A DNA stretch of 64,000 nucleotides from Lumbricus terrestris (GCA_949752735.1 OX457047.1:20318838-20382837), one strand, 5' to 3'. Positions 11,001-22,071 are shown, numbered from the stretch's first letter. Notes: generated by a model from the sequence alone, not told the origin. Translations and numbers: made by a program.

Positions 11001-11970
11001 TTAAACGGTGCATTAAATACAGTATTCTGTTCTGCGAATATACGTTGAATTGACTCTGTCTTTGACATTGCTGCGTGTCTTCTGGAACCCCTAGACTAAC
11101 GAGCCAACAATAGGCTATCGTATCTACAGGCTTATGTCTAAAGCAACTCTCCAAAATGGAAATTCTGAAGCGATGTCAGTGGCGCAGACAGGGCGGATTC
11201 GAGAGTTAACACCATCCGTTGGCTTAGTAATAAAGTTTTTAAACGTTATTTATCCACTTAAATACGAAAAACAAAACAATTGTTAATAGCAGCAATTGTT
11301 TTTCCTACTTTATTTCCTTTGTTATTTTATTGTGATTCCCTTTTTATTTACTGTAATACTGAAGGGTTGGTGTCAGAGAGGGCATCCGGCCAGGGCATAA
11401 AACCCCCAGGCCAATCCACCATAATAAATTCCTGGCTACACCACTGAACGATGTCATCACTTAAACCCCGGTGGGATAGAAATGCCTTTAACGAAAGAGA
11501 GACTGATAATGAAAGTCAATCATTAGGTAACCTTGTGTAGTAGGCCTAGTATGAGTCATTCCGAATGGAGTGACCATGCATGCACAGCACACGCTCGATG
11601 ATGTACCAGAGCAGTTCTATAGAAACGTTTATACGATATCGAAATACGTTTTTCGATCATACGGTTATAATCAAGGTTGAGCGCAACAATCAAATCGTTA
11701 TAAAAATAGAACAATATTATAACTCGTTCACTACGTAATTCTAATAATCTGGCGCTATAACAACAATTTGTTCTGCTGATGTACCGTAACAGGCCAGATA
11801 ACTACAGAAACGCGGCGCGACAGCTCTACGTCAATCACGTGGCTGAACACGTTGGTTCCGGAACGGGAACTGCGCGATGGGAAGGTGTCCCAGGCACTGG
11901 AGCATACGTCGGAAGCCGTGGTTATGGTGGACACGGTGACAACCACGGATATAGCTACGGAAGATACTAA
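8047..11970 (+). CDS. Gene D: two-exon family member with an LTR retrotransposon in its intron
   Basis: Exon 1 is 8047-8135 and exon 2 is 11793-11970. The 3657-bp intron holds a whole LTR element that begins only 17 bases after the last exon base. Exon 1 is consensus. Exon 2 has N-to-S and G-to-S changes (VGSRGYGG and HGYSYGRY). The acceptor context is GTACCGTAACAG, with three extra bases. Both splice sites look intact, so the gene may still work, unless the element's own promoter or polyadenylation signals disturb it. Confidence 0.82.
8153..8465 (+). repeat. 5' LTR
   Basis: It begins TGTTGGGTATGGCTGACC and ends AACGAGCCAACA, so it has the usual TG...CA ends with a short inverted match (TGTTGG/CCAACA). 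Confidence 0.9.
8509..9384 (+). CDS. Hypothetical reading frame in the LTR element with 9-residue repeats
   Basis: An open frame crosses most of the first part of the element. The first in-frame ATG is near 8509, and the frame is open upstream into the LTR only if a non-ATG start is allowed. Between about 8767 and 9020 it contains about ten units of a 27-bp repeat, coding TSSAGYATG and variants. The flanks are Arg/Gly-rich and resemble no gag protein I know. Because the repeat is a multiple of three without stops, other frames also stay open, so coding is uncertain. Confidence 0.3.
   Translation: MNVGRSSHMLHENDFRRREGMQRLVPSYHGVRGALRRSFLGHGRWGVTNGSLERQLLPVGRSVSAVCTLARGSSHGVVDMRPGDFGTSSAGHATYTSSAGYATGTSSAGYATGMSSAGYATGMSSAGYATGTSSVGYGASSAGHATCTSSAGYATGTSSAGHGEYTLSAGYVECRSSKSYGAACGLPVTLSVVPGGDLDTASAQKSYRGRGALDFERLAKCRLLGIKEAKPVREDVLVDASSGAGRACFRRLGGVVRTCVAARRPGAVVRPGRSRCLCCTSPRPGYFGRPG
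8757..9025 (+). repeat. 27-bp minisatellite inside the LTR element
   Basis: About ten tandem units of ACGTCGTCTGCTGGTTACGC followed by TACAGGA, with small variations and one shortened unit near 8920. Confidence 0.85.
9920..10170 (+). repeat. Tandem repeat of ATGAAC(G)TTTATGCATCGTAGTT units in the LTR element
   Basis: About ten alternating units of 22-23 bases, each containing TTATGAAC, TTTATGCATCG or TTTAGGCATCG, decaying towards the right. They contain no open frame of note. Confidence 0.8.
10797..11109 (+). repeat. 3' LTR
   Basis: A copy of the 5' LTR, 313 bp long, apparently base-for-base identical by eye. This suggests a recent insertion. Confidence 0.9.
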
Positions 11971-13287
11971 CTTTTGAATGAATTTGTAGATCAGAGAATG
12001 TTATTTTGAAAGGATATGTTTTATAAATCAAACTGCGTTTGTCTTAAATTCTTTCTTCTAAAATAGTTGAGTTCAATCAATCAATTAATCAATCAATCAA
12101 TCATTCATTCAGCTTTTTGCCCAGCACCAAATAAGATTTCACGCCATATCTTTTCTTTGATAAGGGATGTTGTTAAAACAAGCTATGGATATACATGTAT
12201 ATCTTCAGACATAAATTGTACAGTGATTGCTGGAGACTCGCCTCACACCATTTTAATGTTTGGTTTTGCATGGAGATTGAGATCCCTTCAAACAGTCGTC
12301 TATCGAGTTTTGTATATAAATAATTTTACATGTTTCGTCACACTAAAGAATCCCTTCCTTTAAATAGAACAGGTGTGATGCCGTATACGTATCAGTCTTT
12401 TTTCACCTCTAAGGTATAGAGAACTCTTAATAGGTTGGCCTAGTGTTTGAAGTGATTGTGTTGCAAGTCGATATACATTGTAATTCAAATCAACTGAGTT
12501 TTAAATCATAAAAGTTTCAAGAGCAGTCTTTTGATACAGTTTCAAGTAGACAGAGTTCCAAGCCGATAAAGCTTGAAGATTCTGTAATTCCCAGTCGATT
12601 GCATTACAAATCGTAAGAACTTATGCAAAGTTCCAAGGTATAAGCCTAATAAAGTACGTAATTGCTAGATATCCAAATAAAAAAGTCCAAAGGCGATAGA
12701 CTTCCATATCGGTTAAGTTCTGAGTCGACAGAAAACCAATTCGATAGATTTTCAAGAAGGCCGATAGATTTCATTTAAAAAGGGGCTCAAAGTCGATAGA
12801 ATTCCGAATCGATCGTACTTCAAGCCGACTGAGTTCCATATTAAGTCTATGAAGTTCAAAGTCATTAAGTTCCTATTCCATCTACATTCAAGTTCGAAGT
12901 TGATTATAGAGTTCCAATCGACAAAGTACCCTTTCAATTGAGTTTCAAGTTGATAAAGTTCCAAATCAATAGAGTTCAAAGTCGACAAAGTTCCAAGTCG
13001 TGAGAGGATAAAGTTCCAAATTTCATAGAGCCAAAGTCGATAAAGTTTAAATTTGCTGATGGTCCTTAACTGTCAGTGGTGTGACTGGTGTCACAAGTCG
13101 CCTGAGTTCGTTGTCGATGGAGTAAGAATAGGCTACAGGCGACAGAATAGGCCTACAGCTGAAGCGTTAGCACAAGAACTGACACCATTCTCTTTAGAGC
13201 TGTTCAGGGAAACGTAATCAAGTTGATAAAGCTACAATTGACACACTTCCAAGTCGATAGGGTTCCGACTTCCGAGGCGATGGAGTT

Positions 13288-13480
13288 CCTACCTCGAATC
13301 TCGAAGGTGGCTATTTCAGAGATTCAAAATCTCGGGCTAACACTGTCCGTCCACGGGGACCTAAATGACGTGGCGTCCATTCAAAACGGGCGAGCGGTGG
13401 TGAAGGATCTCACCCTCAGAGTCGAGGCCATAAGACAGCCGCTATATAAAAATCCGATTACATAAATATTATAGGCCTAC
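13288..13480 (+). other. Inserted coding-like segment, repeated in all duplicated units
   Basis: About 190 bp interrupt the motif array here, at 19164-19356, 25180-25372 and 31188-31380. The paralogous site near 40075 reads straight through (GGAGTTCCTACTTGACAAAG). The segment holds an open frame continuing from array sequence, total 80 codons at 13223-13465, with a well-mixed composition (for example SVHGDLNDVASIQNGRAVVK). I do not recognise it. It could be a captured exon fragment or part of an unknown transposon. No promoter or splice sites are evident. Confidence 0.45.
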
Positions 13481-14367
13481 ATTTACTTGACAAAGTTCCA
13501 AATCTATAAATGTTCCAAAGTCGATAGTCCCAATTAAAGTCGATATATTTAACATAATTATTTTGACGTCGGCCAAGTGTTTCATATCGCGAAAGTGTAA
13601 GGACGATTCGTAATCGTAATCATATTCGTAATCGTAATCATATTCGTAATCGTAATCATATTCGTTATCGTAATCATATTCGTAATCGTAATCGCGAATT
13701 CGTTTCGAGTCACTTTAAGGGAAACTCCTGCGACAGAGTTCAAAGTCGATAAAGTTCATAATTTGATTGAGCCAAAGTCGATCAAGTTTAAGGTTATTAA
13801 AGTTAATAGGGCAAAATTTCCAACTATGTAAGAAATGGACCAACTCCAGAACCTTGCACAACACTTGAGATTTATCCAGCAGTTCGAAGAAATTAAACGA
13901 ATCGAACAGAAGATGATAAAAAGTCCGAAGACTCTTTGGTAGGTCAAGAGCAAAATACGCAGGTGACCTATATATGCTGGTGCTGCCGCTGTGAAATTGT
14001 GAGCCTTTCGCCGAAGTTGGGCTATAGCTATAATGAATATCGCTGCGGTTGACAGAAGTCACGGATGACATGTTGTTCATTTCCATGAGCAGCTATAAAA
14101 GTTTAAATTCTAACGACGTTGAACTTTGCAAATCTATAGTCGTTTAACTTTAAAGACCTGGGTCTCTATCTAAATCGTTGTCTATTGATATTATGCTATA
14201 TTTCTTATCGACATATCAATAATAGTTACTGTCGAATTGGAACTCTATCGACTTAGAACTTTATCGATTTTGGTAATCTATCGATATGATATTTTACGAA
14301 CAATCGACGTGCACCTTGTCGACTTGAAATTCATTCGACTTGCAACTAGGCTATATAAACTAATTAG

Positions 14368-14571
14368 CAGGGCTTTTTTAATGTGCAGTTCTACACAAAA
14401 TGTGCAGTTCTAAATGGATTTGTGCAGTTGTAGAAGCACTTCCGTCACGTTCCGTGCAGTTAAAACCAGTAAAATAGGTCATTTTTCTCAGATTGGGAGT
14501 AATTTACCATGGAGGATGAGAAAGGAGAGAAGAGGATGTGCAGTTCTAAAAATTCCTTAAAAACAGCCCTG
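14368..14571. mobile_element. hAT-like MITE, unit 1 copy
   Basis: This 204-bp insertion has a perfect 8-bp duplication CTAATTAG (14360-14367 and 14572-14579) and ends CAGGGCTTTTTTAA and TTAAAAACAGCCCTG. The interior repeats the phrase GTGCAGTTCTA several times. The partial fourth unit, near 32210, has the empty site. Confidence 0.85.
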
Positions 14572-15416
14572 CTAATTAGAACTCTTATGACTGGATCTAA
14601 ATTGACTTTGAACAATAGACACATAAAGCTCCATTGACTTAGAACATTATCGACCTGCATGGAGTTCTATCGATTCGATACTATTTCGAGTTGGGGTCCT
14701 ATCTAATCGGAACTCTGATCTCCATTGGCTAGGAACCCCAATGTTTTTCTAACTTTATCGACTTGGGAAATTTAGAGATGAAATGGCGAGAGACGTGTAA
14801 GTGAAGGCCTTGCTCAAGGTCCCAATACCGGAACTTTTACTATACGATCCACTTACTGCCGACCTTCGAAAGGCTCTTATTCAGTATGATTGACGCCTAT
14901 ATATCAGGCCTATTTCCGCTCAAGTCATCTAGAAGACTATGGAGATGTTTTGGATTAAATGGTGGTCATCAATATAACATGAAAAGAGTACTGACTGACT
15001 GATGTAAATATGGCGACCATGTGAATGAAATTATGATGATCCATTGAGTTTAGTAGTTTACCTACAGATACCGCGAGAACCAAAAATTGTCTGAACTACG
15101 TAATGCAGTTTTATTACTATCGTGGTGGTCAATAATAACTAGGCTAATTGATTGATTCCTTGACGGGTTGGTTGGTTAATTGACTGGTTGATCGATTATT
15201 CTATTGATTCATTGAACCAATTATTGAATGATTGATTGAATGATTGATTGGCTGATTGAATAATTGATGGATTGATTGACTGATTGATTGATTGATCGAT
15301 TGGTTGAAGACTCAAGTGTTTTAGAAGAAACAATTTAAGATATGCACAGTTTGATTTATATTTCAAACAAATCTTTTTCATCATAACAAGTCGTGATCTA
15401 AGAAATCATTCAAAAG

Positions 15417-16063
15417 TTAGTATCTTCCGTATCCATATCCGTGGCTGTCACCGTGTCCACCATATCCACGGTTTCCGACGTATGCTCTAGTGCCGGGGAC
15501 ACCTTCCCATCGCGCAGTTCCCGTTCCGGAACCCACGTGTTCAGCCACGTGGTTGACGTAGAGCTGTCGTGCCGCGTTTCTGTAGTTATCTGGCCTGTTA
15601 CATCAGCAGAACAAATTAAGTGCTGTTATAGCGCCAGACTTTTTGATTATTTAAAGGACATGAAGAAAGAGTGACTAACGATTAACCTTACTCTGATTTC
15701 AAACAAATTTTCGGAAAACGCAACAGGTGACTGCAGACTCAAGAGCATCTGCCATTTTACTCCTTCCCTCAATATGGCCCGACATCGGGCGCTTGTTGTG
15801 ATGGGTCCTTCAAATGGAAATAACTCCATGCACTGGGCATTCGTCATCAGTGTCTTATTCTTTAAAGACATTGCTCTTCCACCGGGTAATCCGTCATGAC
15901 ACCGCTTCAGAATAGCCATTATTCGAGGGTCGCTATAGAAATCTTTAGATGCAAGACAATACAGATGAGCTTACACGTCGTATCTGTGACCAGATTGGTA
16001 ATGTTCATTTCCAGCGAAGACCGAGGCTACGGCGACAACGAACAAGACGATTAGGAGCTTCAT
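15417..16063 (-). CDS. Gene E: two-exon family member with a SINE in its 5' leader
   Basis: Exon 1 is 16063-15975 and exon 2 is 15594-15417 (intron 380 bp). Exon 1 is consensus. Exon 2 has G-to-R (VPGTRAYVG) and N-to-S (GHGDSHG). A 201-bp SINE separates the TATA box from the start codon and duplicates the presumed start-site sequence, so it should be transcribed as leader. Copies G and I are near-identical. Confidence 0.85.
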
Positions 16064-16142
16064 CGTGACTAGCTTGAGATCTGTTGTCGTCGGTGGTAGG
16101 TGCTGGCGGGACGTCGCAACTGATGCAACAACTGACAACTGC

Positions 16143-16343
16143 GTTGATCGGGCTTAACGACACTTTTTCATATCGAAGATGATTAGTGTCGGAGGCAGAG
16201 AACAACCTCACTCCACGTTTATATTGCGACCGAGCCACCCGCAGTAAAGATCCGAGAAATTAATCTCTGACCGACCGGGAATCGAACCCTGGCCGCCGGC
16301 GTGGCGAGCGGGCTACCAACCCACTCGACCACTCGAGATCTCT
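16143..16343 (-). mobile_element. tRNA-derived SINE at the start site of gene E
   Basis: This 201-bp element lies in the same orientation as gene E. It has a 12-bp target duplication ACTGACAACTGC (16131-16142 and 16344-16355). Read on the minus strand, the head has a box A-like GTGGTCGAGTGGGTTGG and a box B GGTTCGATTCC (complement of 16279-16289), so it is RNA-polymerase-III type. The 3' tail CGTTAAGCCCGATC resembles the tails of widespread tRNA-SINE families. It contributes one short upstream reading frame (16171-16154, five codons) to the predicted mRNA. Confidence 0.85.
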
Positions 16344-16519
16344 ACTGACAACTGCACAACCACCGAACCTTTTATACAGGAAACCGAGGATCACTTCGAG
16401 GTCCGTGCTATAGGTCAGCGCATGAACACGTGCGTCAAACACACAGGCATGCATGCAAACAAACTGAGGCGGAACAGTAGGCCAAGAGACATGGAGACGG
16501 CGAGAAACAGACAGATAAT

Positions 16520-16523
<4 letters not shown>

Positions 16524-16571
<48 letters not shown>
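16524..16571. repeat. GA microsatellite
   Basis: Nearly pure GA dinucleotides. The homologous tracts at about 22526-22585 and 28542-28594 are longer. Tract length is one of the few differences between the duplicated units. Confidence 0.9.
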
Positions 16572-16576
<5 letters not shown>

Positions 16577-17182
16577 AAAGACACAGAAAGAGAGAGCGAT
16601 GTTTCTGACGATACCGGAATGATGTTCCGAATAACTTCCGTTGTTCAATATTGCACATCATGCACAGATGGGCATATGCAACATGCCTATGTCAAGACAA
16701 TGGGTCTGTTATTAAAGGATGTATATGTTAGCCTACATCATCTATATATTTTTGCATTATAAGTATAGTTGTGTGCATGTACAATTGTATATATATATGT
16801 ACATATATATATATATATATATAATGGTTAATATCATGAGATATGGACAGCACAATGACAAACCATGAGAAAATAATAGGTGCACGTATTGTATTGGGCT
16901 CAACCACAAACTTTCTCTATCTATCTGTGTGTATGACTGTCTGTCTCCTTCTCCATCCACCTCCTATGTCTCTCGGCCTACTGCTCGGCGTCATTCTGTT
17001 CGCATGCTCGTCTGTCATTTTGGCGCACGTGTGAATGTGTAGGTCTAGCACGGACCTCAAAGCGAACCACGGTTTCCTGTATAAAAGGATCGGTGGTTGT
17101 TCAGTTGTCAGTTATTGCATCAGTTACGACGTCTCGCTTGCATCTACCACCGTCGTCGACAACAGATCTCAAGACAGTCACG

Positions 17183-17811
17183 ATGAAGCTCCTAATCCTC
17201 TTGTTCGTTGTCACCGTCGCCTCAGTCTTCGCTGGAAATGAACATTACCAATCTGGTCACAGATACGACGTGTAAGCTCATCTATATATCATATACCGTA
17301 TTCATAAATTTACACAGCGACTCTCGAAGAATGGTTATTCTGACGCGAGGTCACCTGCAACTATGGGTGCAAATTAAATGTCTTTAAACAATGAGAGATT
17401 GATGATGAAAGCAAATCATTGTGCCTTGTGTAGTGGGCGATAAAGGTAGCAGACAATTAAGTTCTGAATTGAGAAGCATCTATTATACCCGCCATCTAAT
17501 AATTAATACGCTTTTTGAATTAGAATCAAAGTTAGCTTAATCGTTAATCACTCGGTCATTCTGTCATTCTGTTAATCAAAATCTCGCGTAATAACACGTA
17601 GCCTTACAAAGCTTTGTTCTGCTGATGTAACAGGCCAGATAACTACAGAAACGCAGCGCGACAGCTCTACGTCAACCACGTGGCTGAACATGTTGGTTCT
17701 GGAACGGGAACTGCGCGCTGGGAAGGTGTCCCAGGCACTGGAGCATACGTCGGAAACCGTGGATATGGTGGACACGGTGACAGCCACGGACATGGATACG
17801 GAAGATACTAA
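17183..17811 (+). CDS. Gene F: two-exon family member with altered signal peptide
   Basis: Exon 1 is 17183-17271 and exon 2 is 17634-17811 (intron 362 bp, free of insertions). The signal peptide reads MKLLILLFVVTVASVFAG (V6L and A11T) and should still work. The tail reads GDSHGHGYGRY, with N-to-S and Y-to-H. H and J are copies of this gene. Confidence 0.87.
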
Positions 17812-20199
17812 CTATAGAATGAATTTGTAGATCAGAAGTTGTTATTTTGAAAAGGATATGTTTATAAATCAAACTGCGTTTTTCTTAAATTGTTTTCTCA
17901 AAAATATATTTGAGTTCAATCAATCAATAATCAATCAATCAACCAATCATTTATTCAGTTTTTGGCTCAGCACCAAATAAGATTTCATGCATTTTTTTTT
18001 CTTTGATAAGGGATGTTGTTAACACAAGCTATGGATTCTGTCTGCGGACAGAAATTGTAGCCTACAGTGGTTGCTGGAGACTCGCCTCACAATTATTTTA
18101 ATTTTTGGCTTTGCATGGAGATCCCTCCAGATTGAGATCCCTAAAAATTGTCGTCTAGCGAATCTTTTTGTAGGCCCTATATCAATAATTTCACGGTTTT
18201 CATCAGACTAAGGAATCCATTCCTTTAAATAGAACGGGTGTGATGCCGCATAGGCTACGTACGGTAGCCTATCAGTCTTTTTTCTTTCCAAGGTATAGTG
18301 AGCTCTTAATCGGTATACATATAGTGCTTGAAGTGATTGGGTTGCAAGTCGATAGAATTCAAATGAACTGAGTTTCAACTCATAAAAGTTTCAAGAACAC
18401 TCTTTCAATACAGTTCCAAGTAGATAGAGTTCCAAGCCGATAAAGTTTGAAGATTCTGGAGTTCGCAGTCGATGGTATTACAAGTCGTCAGAACTTCATA
18501 TAATTATGTACAGTTCTAAGATAGGCCCAATAAAGTACGAAATTACTAGATATCCAAGTAAAAAGGTCTGAAGGCGATAGACTTCCATATCGGTTAAGTT
18601 CTAAGTCGACCGAAAACCAATTCAATAGATTTCCAATTAGACCGATAGATTTCATTTAAAAAGGAGCTCCAAGTCGATAGAATTCCGAATCGATCGTATT
18701 TCGAGTCGATTGAGTTCCATATTAAGTCTATAAAGTTCAAAGTCAATTAAGTTCCTATTCCATCTCCAGTCAAGTTCGAAGTTGATTATAGAGTTCCAAT
18801 CGACAAAGTACCCTTTCAATTGAGTTTCAAGTTGATAAAGTTCCAAATCAATAGAGTTCAAAGTCGACAAAGTTCCAAGTCGTGAGAGGATAAAGTTCCA
18901 AATTTCATAGAGCCAAAGTCGATAAAGTTTAAATTTGCTAATGGTCCTTAACTGTCAGTGGTGTGACTGGTGTCACAAGTCGCCTGAGTTCGTTGTCGAT
19001 GGAGTAAGAATAGGCTACAGGCGACAGAATACAGCTGAAGCGTTAGCACAAGAACTGACACCATTCTCTTTAGAGCTGTTCAGGGAAACGTAATTAAGTT
19101 GATAAAGCTACAATTGACACACTTCCAAGTCGATAGGGTTCCGACTTCCGAGGCGATGGAGTTCCTACCTCGAATCTCGAAGGTGGCTATTTCAGAGATT
19201 CAAAATCTCGGGCTAACACTGTCCGTCCACGGGGACCTAAATGACGTGGCGTCCATTCAAAACGGGCGAGCGGTGGTGAAGGATCTCACCCTCAGAGTCG
19301 AGGCCATAAGACAGCCGCTATATAAAAATCCGATTACATAAATATTATAGGCCTACATTTACTTGACAAAGTTCCAAATCGATAAATGTTCCAAAGTCGA
19401 TAGTCCCAATTAAAGTCGATATATTTAACATAATTATTTTGACGTGGGCCAAGTGTTTCATATCGCGAAAGTGTAAGGACGATTTGTAATCGTAATCATT
19501 ATTCGTAATCGTAATCATATTCGTAATCGTAATCATATTCGTTATCGTAATCGCGAATTTGTTTCGAGTCACTTTAAGGGAAAAAGTTCATAATTTGATT
19601 GAGCCAAAGTCGATCAAGTTTAAGGTTATTAAAGTTAATAGGGCAAAATTTCCAACTATGTAAGAAATGGACCAACTCCAGAACCTTGCACAACACTTGA
19701 GATTTATCCAGCAGTTCGAAGAAATTAAACGAATCGAACAGAAGATGATAAAAAGTCCGAAGACTCTTTGGTAGGTCAAGAGCAAAATACGCAGGTGACC
19801 TATATATGCTGGTGCTGCCGCTGTGAAATTGTGAGCCTTTCGCCGAAGTTGGGCTATAGCTATAATGAATATCGCTGCGGTTGACAGAAGTCACGGATGA
19901 CATGTTGTTCATTTCCATGAGCAGCTATAAAAGTTTAAATTCTAACGACGTTGAACTTTGCAAATCTATAGTCGTTTAACTTTAAAGACCTGGGTCTCTA
20001 TCTAAATCGTTGTCTATTGATATTATGCTATATTTCTTATCGACATATCAATAATAGTTACTGTCGAATTGGAACTCTATCGACTTAGAACTTTATCGAT
20101 TTTGGTAATCTATCGATATGATATTTTACGAACAATCGACGTGCACCTTGTCGACTTGAAACTCATTCGACTTGCAACTAGGCTATATAAACTAATTAG

Positions 20200-20403
20200 C
20201 AGGGCTTTTTAAATGTGCAGTTCTACACAAAATGTGCAGTTCTAAATGGATTTGTGCAGTTGTAGAAGCACTTCCGTCACGTTCCGTGCAGTTAAAACCA
20301 GTAAAATAGGTCATTTTTCTCAGATTGGGAGTAATTTACCATGGAGGATGAGAAAGGAGAGAAGAGGATGTGCAGTTCTAAAAATTCCTTAAAAACAGCC
20401 CTG
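20200..20403. mobile_element. hAT-like MITE, unit 2 copy of the 14368 element
   Basis: Inherited by duplication. The duplication CTAATTAG is at 20192-20199 and 20404-20411. Confidence 0.85.
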
Positions 20404-20477
20404 CTAATTAGAACTCTTATGACTGGATCTAAATTGACTTTGAACAATAGACACATAAAGCTCCATTGACTTAGAAC

Positions 20478-20645
20478 CAGTGGTGTAGTGGGGCGGGGAC
20501 GCGGGGGGACGCCGTCCCCCCACTTTTTTGCAAAATTCTTGCAAGATTGCACTTTTTGCTACAGTTTCCACTTCAATTTCCATGGCGTCCCCCCACTTCA
20601 ATTTCCAGGCGTCCCCCCACTTCATTTTTTAGGACTACACCACTG
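20478..20645. mobile_element. hAT-like MITE present in units 2 and 3 only
   Basis: This 168-bp insertion has perfect inverted ends CAGTGGTGTAGT and CTACACCACTG. It has a perfect 8-bp duplication CTTAGAAC (20470-20477 and 20646-20653). Unit 1 has the uninterrupted site near 14638 (GACTTAGAACATTATCG). The interior repeats GGCGTCCCCCCACTTCA. Confidence 0.9.
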
Positions 20646-21424
20646 CTTAGAACATTATCGACCTGCATGGAGTTCTATCGATTCGATACTATTTCGAGTT
20701 GGGGTCCTATCTAATCGGAACTCTGATCTCCATTGGCTAGGAACCCCAATGTTTTTCTAACTTTATCGACTTGGGAAATTTAGAGATGAAATGGCGAGAG
20801 ACGTGTAAGTGAAGGCCTTGCTCAAGGTCCCAATACCGGAACTTTTACTATACGATCCACTTACTGCCGACCTTCGAAAGGCTCTTATTCAGTATGATTG
20901 ACGCCTATATATCAGGCCTATTTCCGCTCAAGTCATCTAGAAGACTATGGAGATGTTTTGGATTAAATGGTGGTCATCAATATAACATGAAAAGAGTACT
21001 GACTGACTGATGTAAATATGGCGACCATGTGAATGAAATTATGATGATCCATTGAGTTTAGTAGTTTACCTACAGATACCGCGAGAACCAAAAATTGTCT
21101 GAACTACGTAATGCAGTTTTATTACTATCGTGGTGGTCAATAATAACTAGGCTAATTGATTGATTCCTTGACGGGTTGGTTGGTTAATTGACTGGTTGAT
21201 CGATTATTCTATTGATTCATTGAACCAATGATTGAATGATTGATTGAATGATTGATTGGCTGATTGAATAATTGATGGATTGATTGACTGATTGATTGAT
21301 TGATCGATTGGTTGAAGACTCAAGTGTTTTAGAAGAAACAATTTAAGATATGCACAGTTTGATTTATATTTCAAACAAATCTTTTTCATCATAACAAGTC
21401 GTGATCTAAGAATTCATTCAAAAG

Positions 21425-22071
21425 TTAGTATCTTCCGTATCCATATCCGTGGCTGTCACCGTGTCCACCATATCCACGGTTTCCGACGTATGCTCTAGTG
21501 CCGGGGACACCTTCCCATCGCGCAGTTCCCGTTCCGGAACCCACGTGTTCAGCCACGTGGTTGACGTAGAGCTGTCGTGCCGCGTTTCTGTAGTTATCTG
21601 GCCTGTTACATCAGCAGAACAAATTAAGTGCTGTTATAGCGCCAGACTTTTTGATTATTTAAAGGACATGAAGAAAGAGTGACTAACGATTAACCTTACT
21701 CTGATTTCAAACAAATTTTCGGAAAACGCAACAGGTGACTGCAGACTCAAGAGCATCTGCCATTTTACTCCTTCCCTCAATATGGCCCGACATCGGGCGC
21801 TTGTTGTGATGGGTCCTTCAAATGGAAATAACTCCATGCACTGGGCATTCGTCATCAGTGTCTTATTCTTTAAAGACATTGCTCTTCCACCGGGTAATCC
21901 GTCATGACACCGCTTCAGAATAGCCATTCTTCGAGGGTCGCTATAGAAATCTTTAGATGCAAGACAATACAGATGAGCTTACACGTCGTATCTGTGACCA
22001 GATTGGTAATGTTCATTTCCAGCGAAGACCGAGGCTACGGCGACAACGAACAAGACGATTAGGAGCTTCAT
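21425..22071 (-). CDS. Gene G: duplicate of gene E
   Basis: Exon 1 is 22071-21983 and exon 2 is 21602-21425 (intron 380 bp). The coding sequence appears identical to E and I, including the R and S replacements, as expected for a very recent segmental copy. Confidence 0.85.

Larger units (their letters stand above)
8153..11109 (+). mobile_element. Non-autonomous LTR retrotransposon, 2957 bp
   Basis: Two 313-bp LTRs bound the element, and I see no difference between them. The insertion is flanked by a 4-bp duplication ATAG (8149-8152 and 11110-11113). Right after the 5' LTR comes TGGGGGCTGCGTCCG, which resembles the proline-tRNA primer binding site of many retroelements with one extra base. 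A polypurine stretch (AGGGGGGAGG) lies just before the 3' LTR. The 2331-bp interior has no recognisable gag, protease, reverse transcriptase or integrase, so it would need a helper. The plus orientation follows from the primer site and purine tract. The GT-rich region 9390-10790 shows nothing coding. Confidence 0.88.
11971..15416. repeat. D/E convergent spacer: motif arrays in opposite orientation
   Basis: No gene is supported. A CAAT tract at about 12075-12112 follows gene D. AGTTCCAAGTCGATAGA-type units run forward from about 12450 to 13800. The conserved core (GATATCGCTGCGGTTGACAG) is at about 14037-14060. Reverse units run from about 14110 to 14770, then comes an ATTG tract at about 15145-15305 next to gene E. 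ATTCGTAATCGTAATCAT units lie at 13606-13700. From 12889 onward the sequence belongs to the 6-kb duplicated block. Confidence 0.65.
16064..17182. promoter_or_regulatory. Divergent promoter region E|F
   Basis: The E-side TATA box is at 16369-16376 with a CACGTG at 16427-16432. The F-side TATA box is at 17080-17087 with a CACGTG at 17026-17031. Between them lie a GA microsatellite (about 16524-16571) and TA tracts near 16788-16822. Apart from the SINE, the rest is the conserved inter-gene sequence. Confidence 0.68.
12889..18770 (+). repeat. Unit 1 of the ~6-kb segmental tandem duplication (carries E|F)
   Basis: This 5882-bp unit runs from the middle of the D/E spacer to the middle of the F/G spacer and is nearly identical to units 2 and 3. 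It lacks the 168-bp MITE found in the later units. It keeps about 28 bases near 13725 and a longer ATTCGTAATCGTAATCAT stretch. Confidence 0.85.
17812..21424. repeat. F/G convergent spacer
   Basis: It has the same plan as D/E: a CAAT tract at about 17918-17950, forward motif units from about 18340 to 19640, the core at about 19868-19890, reverse units from about 19950 to 20780 and an ATTG tract at about 21155-21312. It also holds the coding-like segment at 19164-19356 and two MITEs. No gene is supported. Confidence 0.65.

Noticed and set aside
13715..14086. Minus-strand frame of about 120 codons in the duplicated spacer
   Set aside because: It lies across degenerate motif repeats. Paralogous spacers break it, and there is no promoter or splice evidence.
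16005..16238. 77-codon frame in the gene E leader overlapping the true start
   Set aside because: It begins with GTG rather than ATG, and no ATG is found in that frame. Only the five-codon ATG frame at 16171-16154 is worth noting.
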